DNA of 64,000 nt. It comes from Spodoptera frugiperda. Lineage: Eukaryota > Arthropoda > Insecta > Lepidoptera > Noctuidae. Shown piece by piece: positions 51,866 to 62,830 of this stretch; the first letter of the stretch is position 1, and each line of letters begins with the position of its first letter. The stretch is from positions 1,666,001 through 1,730,000 of the forward strand of contig NC_064226.1 in NCBI RefSeq assembly GCF_023101765.2. The letters run 5' to 3'. The notes beneath the pieces were generated by a model, which did not search any database, had not been told where the DNA came from, and was given only the letters and a program-made list of their open reading frames with translations. The position numbers and the translations under genes were made by a program.

Positions 51866-52977
51866 GTAGACGAGGGACTGTACACGATAAATACATTGGA
51901 TATGGATATCAAAGGATTACGTGCGTATTGTCAATATTATAATGAATTCTTTTTGCCATAGCAATATATCGGATACCATACTTGTATGTGCATGCAAGCA
52001 TTTAACCTACAAAGCAGTTTAACTGCTACACTCAGAGACATTTAATTATTACTTAAACTTGATTTTGTATCGAAAACAAATGCTGGATTTAATAACCACA
52101 AAATGACTCTGAGTATGACGGTAAGTGCCATAATAAAGAGAGATTTTTCACAAACTTTACAATAGTGATCACTCACCTATATCGAATAACCCACAAAGAC
52201 TACTAAGAATGCAGATGTTTTTAAAGTAATATGCAATAAGGTCAATGCTCCTCTCATGGTAATCAGCGCAGCGTTACTCATGGAGTCATAGATGATTTAA
52301 GAGTAAGTTGAGACATATGCATCCTTGATGGATCTTTTCCACAAAATGTCTCGTTTGAGCAAACATAAGTATGACAGCCGAGGTCTTCGAAGCGTGGTCC
52401 TAAGTTTCGTAGTCCTTCGGGCTATTATACCGCTGTGTGGTGATAAATCGTGTTTTTAGACGCTAGAGAATGTAATTCGGTGTATTACAGGTGTTATTAA
52501 TCTTGCTCCTCACCCGACACTTTTCGGATTAGTGTTTCGGGATATTTTTTGCGTGTATTATTTGTTAGGACTGAAGAGTGTAAGTAAATTAATGTAGTAA
52601 TGCGAGAAGTAGAAACTAGTAAAAGGTTTTAAGGTAAGGTGAAGTTAGAATGACTTTTTAACCGTTTTGGTCGTTTAATTTTTTTTATATTTATGATGAA
52701 CAGGTGTACTGGAACTGAAATCCAGATTTTATCACTTACAGCAGTTAACATAAAATGTAACTTTTGTATTACTTCTTTCATATTACTTTAGAATAATAAT
52801 AAAAAAGTAGCAAAAAATTATATAAAAAGACAGTTCAAATCAATTCGTCTCAAAGGACCGCGGAGAATATCAAACATCTACTTTGCATTAACCAGGAGAT
52901 ATTATTTAATGAAAAAAATCCAAGAGATCACGATATTAATGATTTCAATATTCTGTGGGGACCACAATCGTAACAGT
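51866..52977. other. No gene recognised
   Basis: AT-rich non-coding sequence; nothing identified. Confidence 0.3.
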
Positions 52978-53135
52978 AATACAATTACTGTCCGGGGCTA
53001 CGGACTACCTAGCGGGTTTACCGGGGCTCCGGCTCGAAAAGCAGGAGTAGGAACGGGGTGGTTTTTAGTCAGTAAGAGTAGCTTCCTCTCGCCTCGCCCT
53101 GTCGAGATAAGTTATTAGATAATTTTCCCCCTTAA
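52978..53135 (+). mobile_element. SINE-like repeat, family B
   Basis: GGGCTACGGACTACCTAGCG, GGTTTACCGGGGCTCCGGC, GTAGGAACGGGGTGGTTTTT, then TCTCGCCTCGCC and ATAATTTTCCCCC. Well preserved; the 69-residue frame over it is not a gene. Confidence 0.75.
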
Positions 53136-53344
53136 AACATACAATTACTGTAATACTGTGAATATATAATTTGGACTGTTTGGTTGTTCCATTGGTTACA
53201 AAAGAGACAACAGATCAGTATCCGATTCCTTGTACTGAGACAATTTTTATTTTGCTTTATACATATTATACAAAAAAATGCGTGTAAATATTACCTTTTA
53301 ATATAATATGTAAGCTTGGTAAATATTGAAAATTAACTTCCTAC

Positions 53345-53455
53345 GTCTATATTTTTTATAATAACTATTATGAGACATACTAAATTGCGTTGCGTTGCTC
53401 ATAAAGAAGAAACCCTCTATGACTCAAAACTAGTAGAGCTTTTCTCAGTATATTG
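53345..53455 (+). mobile_element. Family H repeat copy
   Basis: ATTATGAGACATACTAAATT and CAAAACTAGTAGAGCTTTTC in the same order as in 1138-1290. Confidence 0.55.
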
Positions 53456-54292
53456 CTATGTCTATACTTCTATCCTTCAATACAGGAAAAAACCAATATG
53501 TTATATACTCGTACTTCAGAAAGCGCACGTACTTAACAAATAAACTCGAGAACATCTGTAGAATATTGATCAAGGTTTTCCTTGCACAAAAGTCCTTCGT
53601 GCAAAACGAATTGTGAGCGAAGTAATGTCACCGATTTGAATAGGTCACGCTTCAGTAGGCTCGCTGTAGCTGGAACTGAAAGGTACAGGGAACGTTTACA
53701 CGTGTCCTCCTGAAAAATGCGAAGTGAATCTGTAAATACAGGGTTTAATGTAAACGCGAAATTGAGTGTAAAGAGTCGCAAATGTAAATTACGTAATGTA
53801 ACAAAAATAAGTCTTTGGTTGAGTGGGTCTTTAGTGCAAATCGGCCTACCTGAGCCTACCTGAGCGAGTAAACCGTGATTTTTAGTTAAAGAAAGTGTTA
53901 TTGGACTTTTCAATGTTTTCAGGTAGTAATCGGGAACTATGCTGAGTTTATGGCAAAATTAATCAGTAGTCTTATATAATAAATCTTATGGTTACCTGTT
54001 CTAAATGTAAATACCAATTTACCACATAACCACATAGCACAAGTATATTATAATAATGATCCAAAATGTTCTGTTTAGGCATAAAACAGCTAATTATTCG
54101 TGAGCTCCAGTAATTACGAGCTTGTATTTGGAATAATAACATGCTATTATGATGTATACTGTGATGTTAACACATGGAGAATCAAGTACTATGTAGCTAA
54201 GCATTACATACTAGTTCTTTTCCTGGGAAATTTCCTTGTATTATCCGTTTTGTCTATAATATAAAAATGAATCGTAGAATTTATTGCGTTTT
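53456..54292. other. No gene recognised
   Basis: A 126-residue minus-strand frame (53533-53913) exists but has no domain, no convincing start context and low-complexity Leu/Phe content, so it is not called. An 8-bp direct duplication, CTACCTGAGC, occurs at 53845-53864. Confidence 0.3.
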
Positions 54293-54425
54293 TAGGATAA
54301 AAGCCGGTAAACGAGCAGACGTATCACCTGATTATGAAACACCAGAGGCGTTATAAGTGCGTTGCTGGCCTTTTGGTGGTTAGGAATCGGGGTTTTGTTG
54401 GGGATCGGGGATTAGGAATTTGGCC
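54293..54425 (-). mobile_element. SINE-like repeat, family C
   Basis: In reverse complement: AAAGGCCAGCAACGCACTT, ATAACGCCTCTGGTGTTTC, ATCAGGTGATACGTCTGCTC, GTTTACCGGCTT. Confidence 0.65.
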
Positions 54426-54867
54426 TCCGGTAACCTCATTCACACAACGAAACACAACCTTCGTACCGAAGCGTGGCTCTCCCACACTTATTCTTTTTTA
54501 TCAATTCCAGAAATTCTAAGACACAATAACACATAGCCTTCACGAAAAGTTGAACTACCTCACATATTAAAGTTAAGTTTCAAAATGTAACATGAATTTT
54601 AATTACGGAATAAGTTGGTCATGTCTGGGATTCAAATTAGTTTAGTTTATACCACTACTCCGCTTCAAACAGTATTGTGGTGTTGTGGTCTAAAAAGTTT
54701 TAGCGTCTACCATAATTACTGACACGTGTATTACCTTATATGCTTTAGTACATAACATACATACATTTATGTAAGTTGACATGAAATGATGATAAAATAG
54801 AATGTAATAATATTTTTTTACTATCCCTAATCTTACCGCGGGTGTCATAAGAGTCAACTTTTTTAGG
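54426..54867. other. No gene recognised
   Basis: Non-coding sequence; nothing identified. Confidence 0.3.
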
Positions 54868-54990
54868 CTTATGGAATAGGAAGCAAACGAGCGAACAGAT
54901 CACATGCTAGTAAGCAATCAGTGCCCCCATGGACACCCGCAACACAAGAGAAGTCATTAATGCGTCTCTGGCCTTTTAAAAAGGAATACG
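54868..54990 (-). mobile_element. SINE-like repeat, family C
   Basis: In reverse complement: AAAGGCCAGAGACGCATTAA, GTGTTGCGGGTGTCCATGGG, and ATGTGATCTGTTCGCTCG. Confidence 0.65.
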
Positions 54991-54996
54991 CTTACT

Positions 54997-55036
54997 ACTA
55001 GCCAATAGTGAACATTAGTCAACACTATTGGCTAGT
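54997..55036. repeat. Perfect 14-bp-stem hairpin
   Basis: Arms ACTAGCCAATAGTG and CACTATTGGCTAGT around a 12-nt loop, directly beside a family C SINE. Confidence 0.8.
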
Positions 55037-55715
55037 CTTTCTGTCCTGATAAACCTGAGCTTTTTAAACTTACTTGCATTATAGCAGTTATACTGATATA
55101 ACTCGTTTCAGAATTAAACAGCGATAATATAATATTACTATGTAATGGGTCAGACTATTCACCATGTTATATGTTTAATTAAAATATTGGTCACAAAATA
55201 AGTACTTATCTACTACGTATTATAATTACATCGAGTAATTAGTTGAATAGTACCTAAATGGATTAAAATTGTTATTTATTCGTTTCACTAGCTCATTACT
55301 CTTTCGTGTAGAAGTTAACCCATCAAAAACATCCTGTAAAAACCCAAGTCTCGCAGCTCAGTCTTTCTACCGTCAAAAGTTGTGAGATCCATGTAATACC
55401 AAGTCGGTTAATCTATTTAGTGTCTACTTGAAGGACCTTCTGTCTTAAGTTATTACATAAGTTATTATCATGCCAATATTAAAAATATTTAACGTTTTAA
55501 ACAAATAGATCGACTTGGACATCGCTTGATTTGATTATTAGTATGTATCACACTACACAGCACGACGGGCCAGCGACCAACAGGAACGAGAGTTTCAATC
55601 GCGTGAGGCGCGAGAGACTAAAGAATCTAATATAATATTGTAATATTCATTTTGTTTTCATGCGATGTCCTTCTTGAGCTTCAGCCACAGTTTTTCTCAA
55701 AGCCCACCACCAACC
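55037..55715. other. No gene recognised
   Basis: Non-coding sequence; nothing identified. Confidence 0.3.
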
Positions 55716-55785
55716 ACCAACTGCATAAATAACTTTGTAATCCCATATATTTATATGGGATTACAAAGTTATTGATGCAGTTGGT
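55716..55785. repeat. 70-bp near-perfect palindrome
   Basis: Arms from ACCAACTGCATAAATAACTT to TAATCCCATATA are mirrored by TATATGGGATTA to AGTTATTGATGCAGTTGGT with one mismatch. A possible minimal foldback element. Confidence 0.8.
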
Positions 55786-56356
55786 GTATTTGGAAAACTG
55801 GACCGAAATTACAAAATATTTAAGTTTTCCCATGATTAAGACACTAAACTCTATATGTATTCCAAATATGAAGCTTCTAAGTCTGCTAGAAGTGCCTTGG
55901 ACTTTTGATGATCGGTGAGTCAGTGAGTGACAAAATTTAGAAACTTTAACAAGTTGTCATTCTTAAACTACTGGTTCAAATTGACTGAAATTTTAAATAT
56001 TCCGTGTTTATACAATGCCGGATTAGTTACTGAAGATTCAGGTTTCTTGCTTTATCCACAACCGAATTATAGGGGGTCGAAAAAGGCCCGAATTGCTTCG
56101 AGAAAAGGATGGTACGGCCGTGCCGCTTTTTTTTTGCTCGACTTGAAGGGGGCACTGCCGTGCCCCCAGATTGCCATTTTCATGATATATACTATGTTTA
56201 TAATATGTAATTAGTGTTATGGATTGTGAATGGGTTAATATTTTTTTATTATTAGTATCTAGAACGAAAGAAAAACTGTTTATTTGCACAGTTACAAGAT
56301 ATTGCAGGCAAAACAAGATGATAATTTAAAAAAATTATAAATAATTAACACGGCGC
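55786..56356. other. No gene recognised
   Basis: A 95-residue open frame (55927-56214) spans two unlike halves and has no domain. Around 56118-56166 GGTACGGCCGTGCC and GGCACTGCCGTGCC are short GC-rich inverted blocks. Confidence 0.3.
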
Positions 56357-56627
56357 AAATAAAAAAGGTAATTTAAAAAACTAAAAATTCCGACTGCGTT
56401 TCCTTATAATACGAAAATTAAAGAACCCTAAAACAAGAAAGTCATCATAAATTGAAGCAGTCGGGACCCATTCTAAATATGAAGACTTAGTGAGGGCACA
56501 TACTTTTTAGAATAGGTCCCGACTGCTTCAATTTTACGATGACTTTCTTGTTTTAGGGATTTTTCATTTAAATATTATAAAGAAACGCAGTCGGGTTTTT
56601 TAGTTTTTTAAATTACCTTTTTTATTT
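56357..56627. repeat. 271-bp foldback repeat with GCAGTCGGG motifs
   Basis: Arms of about 118 bp start AAATAAAAAAGGTAATTTAA and include CCGACTGCGTTTC, AAAACAAGAAAGTCATC, and GAAGCAGTCGGGACC; the right arm mirrors them with about ten differences. The loop is about 34 nt. The GCAGTCGGG block appears again at 57112-57120. Confidence 0.8.
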
Positions 56628-56656
56628 TATGGTATTTTAGTTTTATTATTTTTATA

Positions 56657-57040
56657 TTTTGATATATCTAGTGTCACTCTCACAGTAAATACGAATCAGA
56701 CGACCCCTATCAAGCAGAAATCCATCAAGTCGTTCAGGCTAGAGAGTGAGAAATATTCGAATTTGGCGCCAAAAATCCGCCATTTTGTTTTTTTATTATT
56801 TTGATATATCCAGTGTCACTCTCACAGTAAATACGAATCTAACGACACCTCTCAAGTCAAAATCCATCAAGCCGTTTAGGGTAGAGAGTGAGAAATATTC
56901 GTATTTGGCGCCAAAAATCCGCCATTTTGATTTTTAAATATTTTGATATATCCAGTGTCACTCTCACAGTAAATACGAATCCAACGACACCTCTCAAGCC
57001 AAAATCCATCAAGCCGTTTAGGCTGCAGGGCGTGCCAAAC
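56657..57040. repeat. 142-bp tandem repeat, 2.7 copies
   Basis: TTTTGATATATC..AGTGTCACTCTC starts at 56657, 56799 and 56941, an exact 142-bp period. Each unit contains CATCAAG(C/T)CGTT, GAGAGTGAGAAATATTCG and GGCGCCAAAAATCCGCCATT. The third unit stops at GTTTAGGCTGCAGGG. Confidence 0.9.
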
Positions 57041-57042
57041 AA

Positions 57043-57044
57043 TT

Positions 57045-57075
<31 letters not shown>

Positions 57076-57085
57076 CATACATACT
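57043..57085. repeat. ATAC microsatellite
   Basis: About ten CATA/ATAC tetranucleotides with one ATAT interruption, followed by the closing motif CTCCTTCTGGCGCAGTCGGG (57101-57120). Confidence 0.85.
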
Positions 57086-57120
57086 CTCGAAAAACATAAC
57101 CCTCCTTCTGGCGCAGTCGG

Positions 57121-58889
57121 GTAAAAAATCACATCTCAATGTTATTATTCAAAGACATATGGCAACATGTTTTCACAACATTAGAGGTGACGATCATGGA
57201 ATAGAAACTGGGTTGCAATACGATTCACTATAAATATGTAGTTAAGGTAATTTTATTTAATGTTGTTGTCAGCTCTATTGATGTGCATGTGCAAAATAAC
57301 TACTTATAAAAAGTGATCAATAACGGTTAAAGGAAACATGAAACATTATCAATATTGATTCATGCCAAGTACAAAACAAAGCATTTCATTTTAATGATCC
57401 CCTTTCCACTACATCTCATGAGTATTCGTTCATCATTAATATTATTTATTTAAGAGTTTTCTGTCGTTCATTTCTCTCCACATTCTTAATTATAAAAACA
57501 CTTTCATTTTAACGAAGGCCCAGTTAAAATTATTTAAAATTAAAATGTGACCGAGTAAAGAATGTATGCGAAAAAGGTTTCTCGTAAAATTTAAATGATT
57601 TTGTATGAAGTGAAATATTTTGTAAGCTATTAGTTTGAGTAGTTTCAGTGGTATCATCAGCTGTCCGAGACAGACTGTGGGCCTATTCTACATAGAAGTT
57701 TGTTGTGTCGAGTATTTTTAATACATTCTTATCTTTTGTTATATGTTACTTTATTATAGGTTGTGGGGCAATTTTGTATGGATTGAGACCCATCTTCTTT
57801 ATTTTACAACGTCAAATATTATACCCAAAATCTAATTCGGTACTTTATGTCCTCAACACACTGCATACTGCAAGTGCCTCAGTCACTGTAATGAAACATA
57901 CTCTTCTAAAATTCCCCAACATATTCCAACATTAGCAAGCCGTACAAAGCATTATTTTCCCAAGTAAACTTGCGAGACGAGACGCTGCAATACGTCTTCA
58001 GTTCCTAAGAAATTCATTGCAAACTTCATCCAAGTTAAACAAGACGAACTTTATGCACTGCCATGCATATTTAAACTTTAACGAAGAACAGACAGTGATG
58101 AAATTTGATTAACACTATCAGAAGTTTGACGCGAGATTGATGAATGGAAAGTTAGTGATTGGCTGCGTAAAGTTTATTATTTTGATTGAAATAAATTATT
58201 GTTTTATTATGGTTCTATTATCAGTCTTAAGTTTAATCTTAGAGTCCAGTTAAAAGATTTTTGTATATTGACTTAAAGAAAGACAAACAAATAAACAAAC
58301 ACACTTTCGCGTTTCTAATATTAACAAAGATTAACCTAACCCAGACAGTGGGCGTTACATAACTACGTGCACATAATATTCAACTATATCTCAAGCCATA
58401 ATCATCTTAATTGTCCTTTAAACAGGTACCAAAATTAATCGACATCTAGTTACCAATGTATATCATCACATTCATATATAGGTACATTCCATGTACATAA
58501 CTTCATATTAGAATACAGTGGGAAGTCGACTAAAAGACCAAGCATATATTATTAAATTCAATTAAAACATTCCGTAGAATTTACTGCGTTCGGCATAAAG
58601 CATTTAGCCATATTATATTACCTGTCCTATATCAAATAATACTACCATACTGGATTTTAATGTTTATGGCGTCATGAATTTTTCAGTTAACGACTCTTTG
58701 CTGGCCGCCAGGGTAAGTATTTTCTTGTATATCCTTGTTTTACTGCATTTCTTAGGTAATATGCGGTAAGACGAGAATTCTACATAGAAAGCCTTCGAAG
58801 TAGAATTAAACTAAATAGATAGGTTCAAAGAATGATGTTGTCAGTTACCGTTCTGAAAACCAATAATAGAAAGCTACAAAGATATAAGT
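57121..58889. other. Long AT-rich non-coding stretch
   Basis: No gene recognised. 58265-58330 has the AGACAAACAAATAAACAAAC tail of a LINE-like repeat. Confidence 0.35.
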
Positions 58890-59097
58890 ATCTCGTTCGC
58901 AAGTGCGACTACCGGATAAGGGGTCTCGGGTACGATTCCCGCGTTGGGCAAAGTATTACTAGTTAGTTTTCGGTTTTTCGAAAAAAATCTCAGTAGTAGC
59001 ACGGAGTCTAGAATTGTGCCCAGTATGTGGTAATAGGCTCACTTATGACACACATGGTGAAAAGTTGGTGTACATTTTACAGTACCATTACGTGTCG
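58890..59097 (+). mobile_element. tRNA-derived SINE, family A, 5' part (split by LINE)
   Basis: CTCGTTCGCAAGTGCGACTA, GGGGTCTCGGGTACGATTCC, GGGCAAAGTATTACT, CAGTAGTAGCACGGAGTC, up to CCATTACGTGTCG. The final ATTACGTGTCG is the left copy of the LINE target duplication; the SINE resumes at 62775. Confidence 0.8.
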
Positions 59098-59098
59098 A

Positions 59099-59705
59099 AA
59101 TTAGAAAATGAAAAATTGAGAGAAAAAATACACTATCTACAAAAACATCAAAGAATTAACAATTTAGTATAATACGGCATAGAAGAAAGCGAAAAATCAA
59201 TACACACCCTCACGGAAATAGTTAAGAAGAAATTCAAAGACGATTTAAATATTCTAGTAGAAGACAGAGACATAAATATGATATACAGAATTGGCAAAAT
59301 TGATAAAAATAACACAAAGGCAAGGCCTATAATGGTATCATTTGTCAACAACTGGAAAAAGAGCGATATTATGAAAAACAAAAACAAATTGAAAAACAAT
59401 GTCTATGCTTCCGAAGATTATCCGAAGGAAATTCTTAACAAGAGGAAGGAACTACTGCCTAGACTCATAGAAGAAAAGAAGAAGGGCAACTATGTAGTGA
59501 TGAACTACGATAAACTAATCATCAAAGAGGGAAGACCAGGGAACGATAAGCGGAGAGAGAGATCTCCACTTCACCAAGTGGATCGGAGCAGCCTCGTAAA
59601 CAACATCTAACAACAAAAACAAATAGACTCAACGCCTTTGATTTAATGAGAAATAGGAGCAACTCCCTTCCTTTCAGTTCTCACCCACCTGAGCAGAAAG
59701 CATAG
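59099..59705 (+). pseudogene. LINE ORF1 (coiled-coil RNA-binding protein), broken
   Basis: Starting inside the protein, the frame reads ENEKLREKIHYLQKHQRINN (coiled-coil-like), then hits TAA at 59170-59172. It continues in the same frame with YGIEESEKSIHTL and the run to IIKEGRPG, a pattern typical of LINE ORF1 RNA-binding domains. The original C-terminus, QPRKQHLTTKTNRLNAFDLM, is in another frame from about 59560, so a 1-nt-type frameshift lies at about 59550-59570. It ends at TAG 59703-59705. In that frame ORF2 opens at once after the TAG, so the two ORFs may originally have been fused or separated only by this stop. Confidence 0.7.
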
Positions 59706-61034
59706 GATAAAATCATAAGCCGCCGGAAAAAACCAACAACCAAGGAAATACTAAACAAAATCGAAAATAAAATATTCCCCAAGCCGACTGGTCCTCGTGG
59801 GGAATTAGACTACTACCCTCCACAGAACAATAATATAAAATTTAAAAAAGAGACAAATCTAAAAGTATGCACATTTAACGTAAGATCATTATCATCAACG
59901 GAAAGATATCTTGAACTCACCCACGCCTTAAGAAATATCAACTGCGATATTGTAGGACTCTCAGAAGTAAGAAGAATGGGATGCAATATCGAAGAACACC
60001 AAGACTACATTTTCTGCTACATAGGTCAGACGAAAGGTCTTTATGGAGTAGGCTTTCTAATAAAGAAAAAGTATAAGAAAAATATAAATAACTTCTTAGG
60101 AATATCGGAAAGAGTAGCACTTCTACAGTTAAAATTTGAAAGATTTTCATTGTCATTAATTCAAGCATATGCACCCACTGAGAAATCATCAGATGATGAA
60201 ATTGAACAATTCTACAATGAAATGGAATCTGCACATGAACTAACTGATGATAAAGTAATAGTAATGGGAGACTTTAACGCAAAGATAGGAATCTCAGAAG
60301 CAGATCACTACCCAACTCTAGGCCAATATGGTTACGGAAGGCGAAACGAACGAGGTGACCGTCTTATTACTTACGCTTTCCAACACAAACTGTCTATAAT
60401 GAACACATTTTTCAAGAAAAAGCAAAACCGCAGATGGACTTGGATATCACCCGATCTAAAAACTAAAAATGAAATTGATTATATAATGACAAACAGTCCC
60501 AAGCTAATAAGAAACATAGAAATACTGAGTAACGTACAATTTCCATCTGATCATAGACTAATGAGGGCCTCAGTACTTCTAGGCCACACACGTAAGAGTA
60601 GAAATAACTTTAAAACACCACTTAAGGTCCCAAAGACGGAAAAAGAAATTGAAGACTACAGAACAAAGTTACAAACAAAATTAGGATCTATACAATTGGA
60701 CGTTAATGATAGCCAGACATATTACAACCACCTAGAAAAGAGCATACTGGAAAGTTCGAAGTTGAGGAATACGGATCAAGTAGAAGGTCATAGAATATTC
60801 AGTCATGACACGGTTCAACTAATAAAAAGGCGCACAGAATTAATACATATTAAAAACAAAACAAAAGATATAAAATCTGAATTGAGTAGAATATACAAAG
60901 AAACAAAAAAATCTATCAGAAAGGACTACAACAACTATAGACATAACATCATCACAAGAAACATAAAACTTTTAGAAGTACAAAAAGAGCATACAAGGAG
61001 CTGTCAACACACAAAACATGGATTCACAAACTAG
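59706..61034 (+). pseudogene. LINE ORF2 N-terminal part: APE-type endonuclease
   Basis: The open frame begins right after TAG 59703-59705. Endonuclease motifs appear in order: CTFNVRSL (about 59869), GLSEVRRMG (about 59957), IQAYAPTE, MGDFNAKIG (about 60265), NEIDYIMTN (about 60470) and PSDHRLMRA (about 60546). These are the N, E, D/N, D and H residues of APE nucleases, which nick the target DNA for priming. All look intact. Past about 60975 the frame leaves homology (HTRSCQHTKH) and stops at 61032-61034, while the continuation lies in another frame, so one frameshift separates it from the RT. The methionine at 59976 is not the true start. Confidence 0.85.
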
Positions 61035-62686
61035 AGCAAAAGACAGAGACAACGAATTCAAGAAAAGATGTCTTAAACCGTGCAACAAATTTTTATAAGG
61101 ATTTATATAGGAAAAGGAACAATAACGAAATAGAAATACATACTAGCAACTATTGCGAAGACATTAAACCAATTCAAGATTCAGAAGTTTATGAACACAT
61201 TAAACAGTTAAAATCAGAAAAAAGTCCCGGTCCGGATGGAATCTGCAATGAAGTTCTCAAAACGGGTGCACCCATTCTAATCCACCACTTGACAAGACTG
61301 TTTAATTTAGTAATGGACACGGAAATGGTTCCAGAACAATGGCGCTCATCCGACATAATTCTACTCTATAAAAAAGGAAATCCCTTAGATGTAGGAAACT
61401 ACAGACCTATAAGCCTATTACCAAGCATATACAAGTTATTCTCATCAATAATGCTAAGAAGAATATCTCAAAATATTGACGACAAGCAGCCGAAAGAGCA
61501 AGCAGGGTTTAGATCAGGTTATAGCACAATGGACCACGTACACACGCTAGAACAAATAATAGAAAAGCACCAAGAATACAATAGACCCCTATATGTGGCC
61601 TTCATTGACTATAGCAAAGCATTTGATAGCATCAGCCACTGCTCAATCTGGAATGCACTGCAATATTCAAATGTCCACCAAAAATACATCAACATCTTAA
61701 AACACATTTATTCAAATAGTACAAGCAAAATTAGACTTGAGACCAGAGGAGATGAAATTAAAATAGAAAGAGGTGTCAGGCAGGGAGACCCGCTGTCACC
61801 GAAACTTTTCATAGCGGTGCTCGAAAACATATTCCAGAAGCTAAACTGGGTAAACAAAGGACTCCTAGTAAACGGAAAATATTTAAACCACTTAAGATTT
61901 GCTGATGATATAGCTATAATAGCTGAGACTCCAAAAGACATTGAAGAAATGATGAGAACACTTGCTCACGAAAGCTCAAAAATTGGCCTTGAAATGAATC
62001 TAACTAAAACTAAAATAATGACTAACAGTCAAGAGCGACCCATTACAGTTAAAGGAAATAGCATAGAATATACTCAAAAGTACTTATATCTGGGAAAACA
62101 AGTGTCTTTCAATAAATCCAACAATGAAGAAGAAATAACCAGGAGAATTAACGTGACTTGGAAAAAATTCTGGTCTCAAAAAGAAATCCTAAAAGGCGAT
62201 TATGGGTTGCACCTGAAAAAAACTGTGTTCGACACGTGTCTCTTACCATGCCTACTTTACGCGTGTCAAACTTGGGTGTTCACAAATAAAGTAAAACTGA
62301 AGATCAAATGTACCCAAACAGCAATGGAGAGGAGTATGCTGAAGATAAGGAAAAGACACAAAGTGAAAAACGAAATTATCAGGAAAAAAACAAAAATCAC
62401 TGACGCTCTCGAACACGCACTTACACTAAAATGGAAGTGGGCAGGACACATCTCTCGCTACACAGACAAAAGATGGACTATAGAGACCACACGATGGAAA
62501 GGACCAGGGGGAAAAAGAAATGTTGGTAGACCAAAGCGAAGGTGGGCTGATGATGTTATACAGGTGGCAGGGGACAATTGGTTAGACATAGGCAAGGACA
62601 GGGACGTGTGGAAGAAGCTGGAGGAGGCCTTTACCCAGAAAGGGGTCCATATCTCGAAGAATACTAATACTATTAACATACTCTAA
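60980..62686 (+). pseudogene. LINE ORF2 C-terminal part: reverse transcriptase
   Basis: Open from about 60980 (KRAYKELSTHKTW) to the stop at 62684-62686. RT blocks in order: SEKSPGPDG (about 61217), NYRPISLLPS (about 61397), KEQAGFRSGYST, AFIDYSKAFDS (about 61600), GVRQGDPLSPKLF (about 61770), and the catalytic FADD at about 61899-61910. A C-terminal module with KWKWAGHISRY and RPKRRWADDV follows. The catalytic residues are present. It reverse-transcribes its RNA at the nick in the family. A methionine exists at 61289, but it falls inside RT and is not a start. Separated from the endonuclease by a frameshift at about 60970-60985, this copy is unlikely to be active. Confidence 0.9.
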
Positions 62687-62774
62687 GGAAAACATACTAA
62701 CAAACAAACTACTAACAAATTTGAAATGTACATTGGAGATATGGAAATAAATGGCTTTTTATTTATTTATTATT

Positions 62775-62830
62775 ATTACGTGTCGTAATGTACACCTCTG
62801 TCTACCTCTTCAGAGATAAAAGGGGTGACA
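62775..62830 (+). mobile_element. tRNA-derived SINE, family A, 3' part (split by LINE)
   Basis: After the second ATTACGTGTCG it continues TAATGTACACCTCTGTCTAC and CTTCAGAGATAAAAGGGGTG, matching the tail of the intact copy at 7326-7380 (read in reverse complement). Confidence 0.75.

Larger units (their letters stand above)
59098..62774 (+). mobile_element. RTE-like LINE, 3.68 kb, 5'-truncated and mutated
   Basis: The 11-mer ATTACGTGTCG at 59087-59097 and 62775-62785 brackets the element. It contains the end of an ORF1, an ORF2 with APE-type endonuclease and reverse transcriptase, and a 3' tail TTTTATTTATTTATTATT. Its first coding bases already lie inside the ORF1 coiled coil, so it is 5'-truncated. 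The C-terminal KWKWAGHISRY..GRPKRRWADD module is the same type as in the fragment at 266-853. I place it near RTE on overall layout and C-terminus, without a database check. Confidence 0.85.

Noticed and set aside
53533..53913. 126-residue minus-strand open frame
   Set aside because: No recognisable domain, no relatives in the window, and composition typical of chance frames in AT-rich DNA.
55927..56214. 95-residue open frame
   Set aside because: Spans unrelated halves, includes an inverted GC block, and has no protein signature.
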